Assembly: GCA_014860225.1 (NCBI GenBank)
Contig: JACZKE010000052.1
Location: forward strand, 310,001 to 374,000
DNA from: Desulfuromonadales bacterium
GTDB taxonomy: Bacteria > Desulfobacterota > Desulfuromonadia > Desulfuromonadales > BM103
Direction of reading: 5' to 3'
DNA: 64,000 nt
Shown: one piece after another, positions 54,117 to 63,382 of the stretch
Numbering within the stretch: position 1 is the stretch's first letter
How the letters are laid out: every line of letters begins with the position of its first letter
Notes under the pieces: model-generated
Database searches by the model: none
Seen by the model: the letters and a program-made list of their open reading frames with translations, nothing else
What the model was told of the DNA's origin: nothing
Position numbers and translations under genes: made by a program

Positions 54117-54316
54117 GGATGGCCTTGGGGACAACGCATCTAATGTCCCCTCCAGACACAAATAGGACAATCGCTCTGTCATAAAGCCTCCTGTTACTAA
54201 CCTGTCACTAACCCTGATGAAGCCAGGGTGCGTAGAGCCGAGTCAACAGGGTGTTACTCTATATCAAGAAGTAAAAATGTTAATAGCAATTGACCAAAAT
54301 TTATGGGGAAATATAA

Positions 54317-54700
54317 ATGAAAAACCAAGATAAAGAATTTCGTGAAACTTTCATTTTCGTTTGTGGCGGCTATATTGTTACAATTGTTTTTTTTATTAGT
54401 TTACTTTTTAATGGATACCTTTCTATTCACTATTTTAATAATAATAATTTATTTTTAAGTGCTTTGTCATTATTTTCAATAATTATATTACCTAAGTCAA
54501 TTTTAGGATTTGTTCTTGTGTTTGGTAGGGACTCAGGCGTCGCGTTCAACTTGTCAGAATTTATATGGAGATTTTTTTCTAGGACTATACGAAAATACAA
54601 TAGTGTAAACCTTATCCGTACGCGTGATATATTTATAGCCTTATTTAAACAAACCATATGGTTCGTTATAGGGATCATACCAATTGTTTTTTTTATTTAA
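54317..54700 (+). CDS. Small AT-rich membrane protein
   Basis: The 127-aa product has about three transmembrane helices (about 14-38, 45-68, 108-127), with a Lys/Arg-rich loop (FFSRTIRKYNSVNLIRTRD). GGGGAAA lies upstream. The DNA is much more AT-rich than its surroundings, suggesting recent transfer. No family recognised. Confidence 0.5.
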   Translation: MKNQDKEFRETFIFVCGGYIVTIVFFISLLFNGYLSIHYFNNNNLFLSALSLFSIIILPKSILGFVLVFGRDSGVAFNLSEFIWRFFSRTIRKYNSVNLIRTRDIFIALFKQTIWFVIGIIPIVFFI

Positions 54701-55042
54701 GTTTTTAAAGAATTCAAGCCCTTTCGCACATTCAGCTCAGATATCCTTGCTGTAATCTTCAACCATTAGCTCAAGCTATATTAGCCCGTTTAGTGAAGCT
54801 GTCTATGCGAACAGGTCACAGGATATCAGGTGCGCAGGCCGGCAATATCTGGAAGAAACGATGTCGCTCTAACAAATGAAACTTTATGTAAGAATCTGAA
54901 ATAATTGATTTAAATTGAGGTGTTTTTTGGTTAGCTCCGATTAAGCCAACGGGATATCTGGTACACAGGGGGGATGACACAACCATGACAAAAACCTCTG
55001 TTTCAGCGACAAAACAAACTAAAGACCATGCTGTGTGACAGT
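54701..55042. other. Non-coding spacer
   Basis: About 340 bp between the convergent membrane-protein gene and the next minus-strand gene. No gene or named RNA recognised. Confidence 0.25.
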
Positions 55043-55098
55043 TAACGAATAAGGATAGATTGCGCGAGGAACGAGCCGCGATCTATCCTTATTCGTTA
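55043..55098. terminator. Long perfect 18-bp hairpin overlapping a stop codon
   Basis: TAACGAATAAGGATAGAT (55043-55060) pairs exactly with ATCTATCCTTATTCGTTA (55081-55098) around a 20-nt middle that contains CGCG on each side. The right arm ends in the stop codon of the minus-strand gene. A terminator or mobile-element scar is likely; the overall shape resembles an integron attC, but the consensus core sites are absent. Confidence 0.5.
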
Positions 55099-55890
55099 TG
55101 CGTATGTACTTGGCAAATGTTGTTTTGGACCTCTCCATTTAAATGATTGCATCACTCCCTCAAGAATTTTCTGCAAATGCTGCATTGATTCAGGTGACAC
55201 ATCAACTTCACCGTAGTGACCATCGGCCATTGTAGACCCATATTTTGATCCGTTGAGAGAATTCAGAACAAGTACACCGCCTCTGGGGGAATTGACGAGG
55301 CGATTCTCAATTGGCTTCAGATCAAGTGGTTGGGGGTTGCGACTTGCACCAAGCCCTCGCGCTCGGTCTTCTAAGTGTTGGGCGGTGTTGCGAACGCCGC
55401 GTAAGTGTGGGAATGCCTCCTCAATTTGCTTATGAAGAGTAGATACTTGTTCAGGCACACCTTCTTCATTTATAAGTACCCCCAGAAACTTGTCGAACGC
55501 ATCAAGCGCGTAAAGAAACGCACGGGCGTAGATGAATGGCAAATTGTGCACGAATTCTCGGGGAACCACGCCACTCATCCATTCTTCGCGTTTAAATCGA
55601 ACTTCGGTTTCGAAGTGAAGCACATCCCAGTCTTCGTGCGGTACTAATCCGCCCCATTCTTGCTCGATAGAGCGTTGGATCTCGTACCGACGCTGTCTGT
55701 CTTGTTCTAATTTGTCCCGGTCGGGAAGAGAGGGACGAACAGATTGTGCGTCAACGAATAGATTTAGCGCAGCATTTGCTTCGTAAAACTGTGATTTGAG
55801 TGAATCAAGCTGGTTCTGGATCTTCCAGGACCAATCACAATCATCGTAGTCAAGCCAAGTTCCAGGAGTCACGATTTCAAATACGAACAT
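55096..55890 (-). CDS. Hypothetical 264-residue protein
   Basis: Soluble, mixed-charge protein starting MFVFEIVTPGTWLDYDDCDW, with a long helical middle (LEQDRQRRYEIQRSIEQEWG) and VRNTAQHLEDRARGLGA, a helix-His pattern weakly suggestive of HEPN-like or other all-helical proteins. No catalytic motif that I trust. It is isolated between a hairpin and an SDR pseudogene. Confidence 0.6.
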   Translation of the reverse strand: MFVFEIVTPGTWLDYDDCDWSWKIQNQLDSLKSQFYEANAALNLFVDAQSVRPSLPDRDKLEQDRQRRYEIQRSIEQEWGGLVPHEDWDVLHFETEVRFKREEWMSGVVPREFVHNLPFIYARAFLYALDAFDKFLGVLINEEGVPEQVSTLHKQIEEAFPHLRGVRNTAQHLEDRARGLGASRNPQPLDLKPIENRLVNSPRGGVLVLNSLNGSKYGSTMADGHYGEVDVSPESMQHLQKILEGVMQSFKWRGPKQHLPSTYA

Positions 55891-55993
55891 TGCTTAATCC
55901 TGACGCATATCGTGTTAGGCATGAGCGGCGGCCCATGTACCGTTTGTTGATACTACCTGACGTCGTCCGCTCGTTGCCTTGGGTAGCGACTCC

Positions 55994-56296
55994 TCAGACG
56001 ATGACGGTCGTCCCTGGCTCTGGACGCGACGCGACCAGAGCCGCAATCCGCTTGGCAACGACTTCAGGCTGACTGAGCCGGCCACCGAGCTTGACCCAGA
56101 CGAATCGTTCTCGCTCAGGGAAATCGTCGATGCTCGTGGCGCGGACTTCAGTCTACATCGCTGTGTCCATGACACCCGGATTCACACTGACAGCGCGAAT
56201 GGGATGGGGCCGCGATGCCTGTTCGAGCGCAACTGCGTGCACGAAGTTCTCCATGGCCGCCTTGCTGGCACAGTACAGCGACAGTTCCCGACATAA
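55994..56296 (-). pseudogene. C-terminal remnant of a short-chain dehydrogenase
   Basis: The minus-strand frame reads ELSLYCASKAAMENFVHAVA (YxxxK active site), IRAVSVNPGVMDTAM, an in-frame TAG stop, then KLGGRLSQPEVVAKRIAALV. It is the last third of an SDR (sepiapterin-reductase-like) with a nonsense mutation and no N-terminal part. 55891-55993 shows nothing I recognise. Confidence 0.7.
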
Positions 56297-56418
56297 ACGC
56301 CGGTGCGATCTCCAAAGCCGAGTTGCGCGGCAATGCGGAATTTCGACTGCTTCTATTTATCGAATTTACATGATAATAGAAGCCTTCACCTTACTAGGCT
56401 GGACGGGTTTTGTTCCTC

Positions 56419-56643
56419 TCAAATTAATTCTTTTTCAACCAGTGAAACTAATACTGAAGGAGAGACTTTTAGTGAGCGAGAAAGAGTGAAGATCGTTTTA
56501 AGTGAAGGTTGCCGTAAACCTCGTTCCAACAATGAAATGTAGGTCCTGTCCAGGCCGCACTCCAACGCTAAGGTTTCCTGAGAGAAACTCGCTTCAGTTC
56601 TCAAATTCTTTAAGATTTTGCCAAAAGCCCTTTGTAGCTGCAT
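56419..56643 (-). CDS. XRE-family transcriptional regulator, single domain
   Basis: The 74-aa protein is one Cro/CI-type helix-turn-helix: FGKILKNLRTEASFSQETLA, then ECGLDRTYISLLERGLRQPS (recognition helix). Such short XRE proteins are typical controllers of restriction-modification systems and prophage or TA units. It is divergent from the 78-residue gene and an inverted repeat lies between them. Confidence 0.85.
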   Translation of the reverse strand: MQLQRAFGKILKNLRTEASFSQETLALECGLDRTYISLLERGLRQPSLKTIFTLSRSLKVSPSVLVSLVEKELI

Positions 56644-56680
56644 AGGACCCCCCTTATCAGAAGTATCCTATTTTCAGAAG

Positions 56681-56707
56681 AGACTATTAGTCTACGGACT
56701 ATAGTCT
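56681..56707. promoter_or_regulatory. Near-perfect inverted repeat between the divergent XRE and 78-aa genes
   Basis: AGACTATTAGTC then TACG then GACTATAGTCT. Centred about 50 nt from the XRE start codon, it fits an autoregulatory operator. Confidence 0.5.
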
Positions 56708-56760
56708 TCAAGAAATGATGAATTTATGATATCTTCCGATAATAAAAACAGGAGGTGGCC

Positions 56761-56997
56761 ATGCCTAGACCCAAAACCATTGTAGAAGAAAGTGCCGTAA
56801 AGGAGGGAAAGCTGTTTTCATTTAAGCTCGACGGTAGGCTTGCCGAACGAGTTGAGCACTATCTTGAAAGTCAAAATTCCATTGTTAAGTTCAAGAGCCA
56901 ACTGATTAATCTGGCCATCGCAAGATTTCTCGATCGAGAGGAAATAATCGCGCGGGAGATAGATAAGGAGAGGTCAAGAATCGAAAAAATAATATAA
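56761..56997 (+). CDS. Small putative DNA-binding protein
   Basis: ATG 56761 follows AGGAGGTGGCC and gives 78 aa (MPRPKTIVEESAVKEGKLFS...). The strand-helix-helix spacing (KLFSFKLDGRLAERVEHYLE then FKSQLINLAIARFLDR) resembles a ribbon-helix-helix fold. It is divergent from the XRE regulator and may be co-controlled. Partner unknown. Confidence 0.55.
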   Translation: MPRPKTIVEESAVKEGKLFSFKLDGRLAERVEHYLESQNSIVKFKSQLINLAIARFLDREEIIAREIDKERSRIEKII

Positions 56998-57184
56998 ATA
57001 GACAGTGAACATAGTCCAGTGTTCTCCTTGCGAGAAATTTAGAAGACACCGGCGATAAGCAAAACTGAATCGACCCTATGGCAAGTTCGATACCGCCTAC
57101 AGAAGATTCACAAATATCATCCGTATCTATTTGAAGGGTTGCAAACTTTTGGCCTCTACCTTGGCTCGTTTTTCGCCCCCTGAA

Positions 57185-57400
57185 TCAATCATTAATTCCT
57201 CTCCGTACGAGTCTGGCGATTGCCTCTTCCCAGTTACCACCCTGCTCGTGAAACCAGGCGCATGACTTCTCCATATCCCCCTCTTGTTGTTCTTCAAACA
57301 TGCCAGCATTACAAGAGCGATAGAGCTCATTCAACAGGTGCATAGACGCATAATAAGTTGGCTCTGTTAGTGAATATTGATCACAGGCCTCAGCCGACAA
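57185..57400 (-). CDS. Possible 71-residue hypothetical protein
   Basis: MSAEACDQYSLTEPTYYASM... with an acidic/aromatic composition and late GNWEEAIARLVRRGI. An overlapping frame (57127-57330) is less plausible. No ribosome site that I can defend; low support. Confidence 0.25.
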   Translation of the reverse strand: MSAEACDQYSLTEPTYYASMHLLNELYRSCNAGMFEEQQEGDMEKSCAWFHEQGGNWEEAIARLVRRGIND

Positions 57401-57514
57401 ACGAACGCCCTACCTCAAAGGGCAATGCGCGTAATTGATCTGTTGAAAAGCTGTAATTGCGGCGGGAAAGAAACCCTTGGGTGAGGCGTTAGCGGCGCAG
57501 CTTGCGTCGCCCGA

Positions 57515-57952
57515 TTAAGAGCTAAGCAGCCGAGTATCAATAGTCAGTGGCGAGCTTTCAAGCAGTTTGATTTCGGCGAAATCACGGTGAGCTGGGTTGA
57601 TGAGGATGTTAAAGGCGTCCTGGCTGGAGAGGAGAGAAGCTACCTTGATGGCCGCCCAGCGGCCGTCATTGACCCAGTGTGCACCGTACTCCGTGGATCT
57701 ACCAATCTCGGTGAAAAACACCGGCGGAGCCGGATTGACTAAGTCATCGGGGACTTCAACGACCATACGGTGGTATGTTGGGAAGTACCGCTGCTTTACG
57801 TTGACCAAAATCTCAAGCAAGCAGAGGGCAGTGGAATTGGAAGTGTACAGCACTGCCGTACCTTTCCGGTTCCACCGTCCACCATTGCGTCTTGCGCCGA
57901 TCCCCTCAAGAGAATGAGCGTATTCCGCCAGCGTCACACGGAAAACGATCAT
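57515..57952 (-). CDS. RES-domain toxin
   Basis: The 145-aa protein fits the RES family, toxins that degrade NAD+: VFRVTLAEYAHSLEGIGARR, NGGRWNRKGTAVLYTSNSTA with the key Arg/Gly-Gly-Arg, Tyr, and the Glu of LCLLEILVNV, then RDFAEIKLLES. Its start overlaps the antitoxin stop (ATGA). Expression would be toxic without the partner. Confidence 0.9.
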   Translation of the reverse strand: MIVFRVTLAEYAHSLEGIGARRNGGRWNRKGTAVLYTSNSTALCLLEILVNVKQRYFPTYHRMVVEVPDDLVNPAPPVFFTEIGRSTEYGAHWVNDGRWAAIKVASLLSSQDAFNILINPAHRDFAEIKLLESSPLTIDTRLLSS

Positions 57953-58353
57953 GAATATACAGTATCCTCAATTCGCCCGAGGACATTCAACACCTGCTCA
58001 GCCCCAAATGCTGAGTCCAGCATTTGCAGGGGAACCGCCCCCAAGGCGCCATTGTGGTCAGTCAGCCATCCGACGGCGTTTTTCTCGTTCTCGAGAACTT
58101 CGATAGCCCGCTCAAGTACCCGCGCAATCTGTAGAGCCTTTTCCGAGATGTCGGGCGGGAGCAGTTGGTCAGGCTCATAGCGCCGCAAAGTACGGTCTGA
58201 TGTACGGAGAATCGGTGCGAGGGCATAAGGCTGCATCTCGAGAGTGCTGGCGAGATCATCGACGAACTTACGGGGAATACCGCTGCGTACAGCTCGGGCC
58301 AATTGCTCAAGGGTAACGTGATGTTCAAGTAATTCAGCAAGGGCAGTCGCCAT
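57949..58353 (-). CDS. Xre/MbcA/ParS-type antitoxin of the RES toxin
   Basis: The 134-aa protein has the paired Xre-like helical core (FVDDLASTLEMQPYALAPIL, then RTSDRTLRRYEPDQLLPPDI) followed by the C-terminal DUF2384 region (LERAIEVLENEKNAVGWLTDH). It neutralises the RES toxin and represses its own promoter. A palindrome GGACAATTGTCC lies 20 nt ahead of its start. Confidence 0.9.
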   Translation of the reverse strand: MATALAELLEHHVTLEQLARAVRSGIPRKFVDDLASTLEMQPYALAPILRTSDRTLRRYEPDQLLPPDISEKALQIARVLERAIEVLENEKNAVGWLTDHNGALGAVPLQMLDSAFGAEQVLNVLGRIEDTVYS

Positions 58354-58373
58354 ATGAACCTCCTTCTTTATTA

Positions 58374-58385
58374 GGACAATTGTCC
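58374..58385. promoter_or_regulatory. Palindromic operator of the RES-Xre operon
   Basis: GGACAATTGTCC is a perfect 12-bp palindrome directly upstream of the antitoxin ribosome site, in the place where Xre-type antitoxins bind. Confidence 0.55.
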
Positions 58386-58501
58386 ATCATTCACGGCCAC
58401 ATGTCAAGAACTGGGAGCATCAACGAATCTTCCCCAGCTACGGTTTTACAAAACAAAACCACCTGTGTCGTAATGGAGATTCCGTTGGGCGAGAACAGAT
58501 T

Positions 58502-58679
58502 TCAGGCTGGCAGGACGAACTCGGTGTTGCGGATGGCTCGGTAGGTTTGATGCGTCGGGTTCATGAAGGCCGCCGCTAGGAGTCCGTCGCTTCGGGCGGC
58601 AACTGTCTCGGCTGAGTGGACGTCCAGAAAGCGGAACCAGGCGAGATAATTATCCAGGAACTTCGACGCCACGCATATA
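58502..58679 (-). pseudogene. Transposase C-terminal remnant
   Basis: The minus-strand frame reads VASKFLDNYLAWFRFLDVHS, then LLAAAFMNPTHQTYRAIRNT and stops. It resembles the end of an IS1595/ISXO2-like transposase in style; the family is uncertain. The rest is absent. Confidence 0.4.
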
Positions 58680-58760
58680 AAACATGGCTACTACTGGTTT
58701 CTCCAATATCCAGATTAATTTGTTCTGCTAAATAACAGATCCACCCCAACCAATTATGGA

Positions 58761-61736
58761 TTAACGCTCTAGGCGGACGCGAAGACGTCTTGCACGTTCT
58801 CTGAAGGCAGCTTCACCCCCTTCCAAAATGTCGCAGACCGCTTTGCGAATAGCTCCGTTTTCCATCCCTCCCGCGGTGTATGTGATTGGGGGAAGCCCAC
58901 CTATAGGATGTGGACCAGCCTCAGCTATAATGATCTGATCGGCATCGGTGTTGATTACTAGATTGGCATTATGAGTAACAATGATGACCTGCCGCTTAGA
59001 TTTCGCCGCGATAAAAAGCGACACAAGTTCCTCGAAGACAGACTTCGGGTCGAGGTTCTCTTCTGGTTGATCGATGATAAGAGGGCGATCGTCAGACTCA
59101 TCTAAGGCAAGATAAAGCAGCAGCAAGACGATGCCCCTCGTGCCTGGCGATAGTTTCCGGAGATCTACGCCGTCATAACTAATCGCGTACCGAACCGAGA
59201 TGTGATTGGTTCCGAAAAGCCAATGTGCGAACTGTTTCGACCACGCTCTAAACTGAGTTTGCTGCGTCTGAGCATAGGGTGCGTGAGTGAGGAGATCCTT
59301 TAAGTAGGTTGAGATAAAGCTTGTCATGGCTGTCTGAATTTCAACGGCGCTGCCACTCTCCCAGACTGGTTTAAGTATCTTTTCTGCGACAGCGGTCAAA
59401 GAACCGCGACCGTTGAAGGGGCCAGCCTTACGCAAATCAAGAAGATTAACTTCTGCGTAGGTACCCCATTTATGGGCATCAACAATGCGTCTTACCGAGA
59501 AGCTCAGCTTGCGTAGTGTGCCGGAGGATGCTGCGAGCCCAGCCATTAACGGGGCGTAGAGCTCAGCGAGTGCAGTCTGCTCGCTGATAATTGCCTCGAA
59601 TACCCGTTTGTAGGCATCGTCACGCTCAGTTTGCAAAACTTTCTTGCGGTCAGTAGCTCCCTTCGCATCGGTGAGCTTCACATCTAAGGCATTGAGGGCG
59701 GCTTGCTCCCGTCCAATACGCTTGGTCAGTGCTGAATACTGGTCACGAATCAACTTGTCTTCACTAAACAATGCTTCGAGCCTCGTCATCTCTGCAACAA
59801 TTAGCGAGAGGCTCAGTGTCCCGAGATCAACGCTTTCGGCAATGAGGGTGGTATTTGGATCTCCAGGTTGCACTGACTGTCCGGTAAGTTGAGCAATTTG
59901 CTCATCGACCCATGTCACAAACCCTACGAGGCTGTTGTCTACATTCCCTTTGTAAATAAGGAGGAATTCATCCCACTGCTCATCGCTAAGGCCGCTATGA
60001 CTATGGCGTTCTTGCGCTTGGCGAAGAAGCTCTGGGGCCTTTGTTAAACGGGTACTGGCTACTTCGTCTTGCATTGCGACAAAAGTGCGACGTTGGTTGG
60101 TAAATACTTGGATCCTTTCTCTAAGAGCTTGAGCGAACTCACTAAGCTCCGTGTGTCGTTTGACCTGTGCTTCCGTGCCTTTAACAACGAGTTTAGAACG
60201 GTCCTCGTTGTAATTTTTGATTAGCATTTTCTTTTGAGAGACCTGAGAAGTGAGTGTGGTAACCAGACTCTCCTTTTCGAGCTCAGTGGCAATTCGCTCA
60301 GACAGGTCAGATATTGCATCTGTATCACGATCGCGCGCCTGTAGGAATCGGCTGGTTCGATAGTCTCTAAATTCGGCGAAATCAGTGGCACCCTCGCGTT
60401 CATCGAGCGGATGCGCTTCCAGAATCACTCTCTCGATTTCTTCTATAAGTCCATCGGAAACGCCGGTTGATGAGCATAGCTTTTCTACAAACTGCTGGGA
60501 TAGATAGCGGGCACGAGGGAATGAAAGGGGTCCGTTAGCATCGCGCCCATCTAGCGACCGTGTTGCCACGCTGCCCCCTCCCCAAGTTAAGGTTGCCGTG
60601 GCATCCCCAATAAGAGGCCGCGCGCGAATTAAAAAAGATGGGTTGCTGCTCTCGCTGGCATCCCACTCCGTCGGTTTAATCGCATCACAACTCGCGGCAA
60701 TCATGTCTGCAAGAGCAGTTTTGCCCGATCCTCTGGCACCAATTATAGCGACTAAACCCGGATTGATGGGGATTTCTGGAGTCAGTGCCCAGCTTGCATT
60801 AGTGACCGACACATGGGAAATGACTTGTGATGGCATCGCGGTGCGTGGTGGCTCTGATCCAACGAATGCACGGCCTTCGGGGTCGATGCAAACCTGACGT
60901 AATGCATCAAACTCTGGACTACCTTTGATCCACGAGAAGCGATCATTCATAGGTTGGCCGACTGTCGATTGTTCGTGGGAATCGCTGCCATGAAGACACG
61001 GCTTGCAGCCGTTATATCTCTCGCGCAGTTCCTTGATAGAGACGGCTCGCTGCCCAAGCCAGAACTCTCGTTGGGCTGGACTGCTGGCGAAAATGATGTG
61101 TGCGAATTTTTCAATTTCTTGGCGCATGGTTGCATCTGCGGCTTGACGCATGCCAGAGGTTCCATCATTTGGCCCACAGGCCACGGCGATTAAGATGTTT
61201 TTCTTCGCCCAGTTGCTTTCGTAAAAAACTTGGCGGAGCTGGCCAAAGTTAACTTTGAATTGGGTTGCTCCGTGCTTAAGGGCAGCACTGTCGTCAGTTA
61301 TACTGGAATCTGCACGTTTCCCAAGCGCAATAAGGTCCTCTCGAGTGCAAGCAAAATGATCGCCATGAGCTTGGAATTGGAATCGCGTGAGGATTCTTCG
61401 AAGCTCGACAAGATGGTCTGGATCCTCTGGACTAACCATGAGATGGACATTCACGAAGCCAGACCTTGCTGCTACATCCAGACGGAGTTCAATGTTGGGA
61501 AATATCAACTGAACATCAGGAAGTCTACCTGCTACTTTATGTTTCAGAACTTCCTCGTATGTCTCGGTGACGTAGTAATCCGTTACCGCAAGCGCCTCGA
61601 TTTTTGGCGTGACCGTCTCGAGTGTCGAGAGATATGTCTCCCAAGCATCGCCCCCACCGAACTGATTGTTAAGTACAGTGCCTGGCGCATGAATATGAGG
61701 TTCCCAGCGTCGCCATTGCGACCCACGACTTATCAT
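58761..61736 (-). CDS. TrlF-family PHP-SMC ATPase
   Basis: The 991-aa protein combines an N-terminal PHP phosphoesterase-like domain (RWEPHIHAPGT near 12-20, EALAVTDYY, LHGSDSHEQS near 249) with an SMC/ABC-type ATPase: Walker A IIGARGSGKTALADMI near 327, about 300 residues of coiled coil, signature LSPGTRGIVLLLLYLAL, Walker B LIIDQPEENLDP and H-loop VIIVTHNAN. The PHP domain would be a metal-dependent nuclease or phosphatase switched by ATPase state. TrlF-type proteins occur in defence loci. The start follows GGAG. It stands alone between a transposase scrap and spacer DNA. Confidence 0.85.
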   Translation of the reverse strand: MISRGSQWRRWEPHIHAPGTVLNNQFGGGDAWETYLSTLETVTPKIEALAVTDYYVTETYEEVLKHKVAGRLPDVQLIFPNIELRLDVAARSGFVNVHLMVSPEDPDHLVELRRILTRFQFQAHGDHFACTREDLIALGKRADSSITDDSAALKHGATQFKVNFGQLRQVFYESNWAKKNILIAVACGPNDGTSGMRQAADATMRQEIEKFAHIIFASSPAQREFWLGQRAVSIKELRERYNGCKPCLHGSDSHEQSTVGQPMNDRFSWIKGSPEFDALRQVCIDPEGRAFVGSEPPRTAMPSQVISHVSVTNASWALTPEIPINPGLVAIIGARGSGKTALADMIAASCDAIKPTEWDASESSNPSFLIRARPLIGDATATLTWGGGSVATRSLDGRDANGPLSFPRARYLSQQFVEKLCSSTGVSDGLIEEIERVILEAHPLDEREGATDFAEFRDYRTSRFLQARDRDTDAISDLSERIATELEKESLVTTLTSQVSQKKMLIKNYNEDRSKLVVKGTEAQVKRHTELSEFAQALRERIQVFTNQRRTFVAMQDEVASTRLTKAPELLRQAQERHSHSGLSDEQWDEFLLIYKGNVDNSLVGFVTWVDEQIAQLTGQSVQPGDPNTTLIAESVDLGTLSLSLIVAEMTRLEALFSEDKLIRDQYSALTKRIGREQAALNALDVKLTDAKGATDRKKVLQTERDDAYKRVFEAIISEQTALAELYAPLMAGLAASSGTLRKLSFSVRRIVDAHKWGTYAEVNLLDLRKAGPFNGRGSLTAVAEKILKPVWESGSAVEIQTAMTSFISTYLKDLLTHAPYAQTQQTQFRAWSKQFAHWLFGTNHISVRYAISYDGVDLRKLSPGTRGIVLLLLYLALDESDDRPLIIDQPEENLDPKSVFEELVSLFIAAKSKRQVIIVTHNANLVINTDADQIIIAEAGPHPIGGLPPITYTAGGMENGAIRKAVCDILEGGEAAFRERARRLRVRLER

Positions 61737-62215
61737 TCGTACTCCATTAGACTTTTAGATGTCACTCAGCAGGCAGAAGGTTAAATTTATGCTTGAACCA
61801 CTAAATTCTAAGATTTTTCGAGTCGAAAAGCGCTGAACATATGACGAGCAAAATCCGAGTTAAGGTTCAACCCCGTTTCTGTAAACACGGGGGTCTCAAA
61901 ATACATTAAAAACAGAAAACCGCCTAAAACGGCTATTGCAGTAAAAGACGGTTCGATAGTTTGTCAGAACTAGAAAACAACGCTAAAAGCATCAAACTCC
62001 CCCTGCTGTCAAAAAAAACAATAAGCAAACCATACAGTTACAGGAATTTTGAGTCAAGCTAATTGGCTTTTTTCGTTTTGCAGGTCAGTGCCCAGGAGCG
62101 GGTGTAATTGGCTCCCCGTGCTGAACTCGAACAGTTGATGTATTTAGTGGGATATTCACAACATGTTGTGTGTGGTGGAGTTAAGTGCATACCCCGGAAA
62201 TGTTATATCAATGTG
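61737..62215. other. Non-coding spacer before resolvase remnant
   Basis: About 480 bp. ACCCCGT near 61871 and ACGGGGGT near 61887 form a hairpin, and CCGCCTAAAACGGC another weak one. No gene supported. Confidence 0.3.
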
Positions 62216-62422
62216 GAACAAAAACAAAGCAGCCAGGAAGGCAGATTCATCGCTCAGAAAAATGGAGTCAAGTTTGGACGTAAACCATCGCTAAGTGACA
62301 AGCAGGTCATAGAGCTGATTGCTGAGATTGAGCAAGCCGAAATTCCGAAGGCTGAGATAGCCAAAAGATACGGCATCAGCAAGACCACCCTCTATCGAGT
62401 TTGCGGCGAAGCAACTGTATGA
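62216..62422 (+). pseudogene. Serine resolvase/invertase C-terminal remnant
   Basis: Reads SSQEGRFIAQKNGVKFGRKP, then SLSDKQVIELIAEIEQ and AEIAKRYGISKTTLYRVCGE: the C-terminal helix-turn-helix of a Tn3/Pin-type serine recombinase. The catalytic domain is missing; the ORF-track start at 62108 is not part of it. Confidence 0.7.
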
Positions 62423-62433
62423 TTGACCATCGT

Positions 62434-63366
62434 TTACGGAATTGTTGATACGCACTTAAGCGCATAGCCATTTTGAGTGAATGCGTGCACTAAAGAAAAC
62501 AATAAGACGTCTCTATCGACGTAGTCGTCATAAAGAGGGTCAACTTTATATTTTTTTGCACTTTCTATTATTGTTTCTGCGTCAAGTTCTTCATAAATTT
62601 CAGATAACCACGTTGCATGTTCATGTGTGGGGTCAACTTTTACCGAGTCTCTGATGTGCTTTTTTTTGCTAATAATCCAAGTGAACTTGCTATTTTTATC
62701 AGAAGCTATTATCGACCATTTCATCCAAGAGAACTCATCATCGAACGATTTGTGGGGAGCAGAGAAAGAATAATCAAAAATCATTTCCCCACTTACTTTA
62801 ACGTATTTTTTGTCGTATCTATGAGCGCTCTCAAGAAGCCCTGATTGAAGATCCTTGGGTAATATAAGAGAATAAAAGAGGTCATCGTCATATTGATTCT
62901 TGAACGAACTTAAATATGCATAAACGTCATCAATCGTTTCAAAATTTATTGGATTTTTTTCTATAGAACTGGTGATGTTTTCTAATGTTGAGCGTCGAGT
63001 CTCAATAATTTTCGATACACCTTCGCTGACATCCTTTTTTTCTGACAATTTCATCTCATGCAAAAGAAGGCTTCTTGTGACACGTTTTAGATAATTGACA
63101 GAGTTTTCATCAAATTTGTAGGTGGCGTTAGAGATACGGCAATAAACAATGCTTTCGTTTCCACCTTGAATGTCACCATATTTTTCAATCAGTGGGTTTA
63201 TTTTCTTCCAACGCGCAGTTATGATGCCTGTTTTCCATCCACTGACCACACTTTGATGCACTTTGCAGAGCTTAGCAATTTCCTTTTGAGTAAGGCCATC
63301 GTCTGTTGCTCTAACGACCAACTCTTTTGTGTTTAGGTACTTTGCATTATCTGGCTGCTTGTTCAT
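62434..63366 (-). CDS. Hypothetical protein with N-terminal helix-turn-helix
   Basis: The 310-aa product begins with a clear HTH (DGLTQKEIAKLCKVHQSVVS) and continues with a mixed alpha/beta domain of unknown type that is rich in Lys, Asp and aromatic residues (FTWIISKKKHIRDSVKVDPT). AT-rich relative to the left half. It lies 53 nt downstream of the 40-residue peptide gene on the same strand, with a hairpin between the two. Regulator-like, but the large second domain suggests sensing or an effector function. Not recognised. Confidence 0.7.
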   Translation of the reverse strand: MNKQPDNAKYLNTKELVVRATDDGLTQKEIAKLCKVHQSVVSGWKTGIITARWKKINPLIEKYGDIQGGNESIVYCRISNATYKFDENSVNYLKRVTRSLLLHEMKLSEKKDVSEGVSKIIETRRSTLENITSSIEKNPINFETIDDVYAYLSSFKNQYDDDLFYSLILPKDLQSGLLESAHRYDKKYVKVSGEMIFDYSFSAPHKSFDDEFSWMKWSIIASDKNSKFTWIISKKKHIRDSVKVDPTHEHATWLSEIYEELDAETIIESAKKYKVDPLYDDYVDRDVLLFSLVHAFTQNGYALKCVSTIP

Positions 63367-63382
63367 GTTTGTGCCCTAAAGG

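Noticed and set aside
55043-55913. Integron cassette with attC around the 264-aa gene
   Set aside because: A hairpin lies at one end and GTTAGGC at the other, but the pair RYYYAAC/GTTRRRY is not present in the hairpin and the GTTAGGC site has no matching partner, so the attC reading fails.
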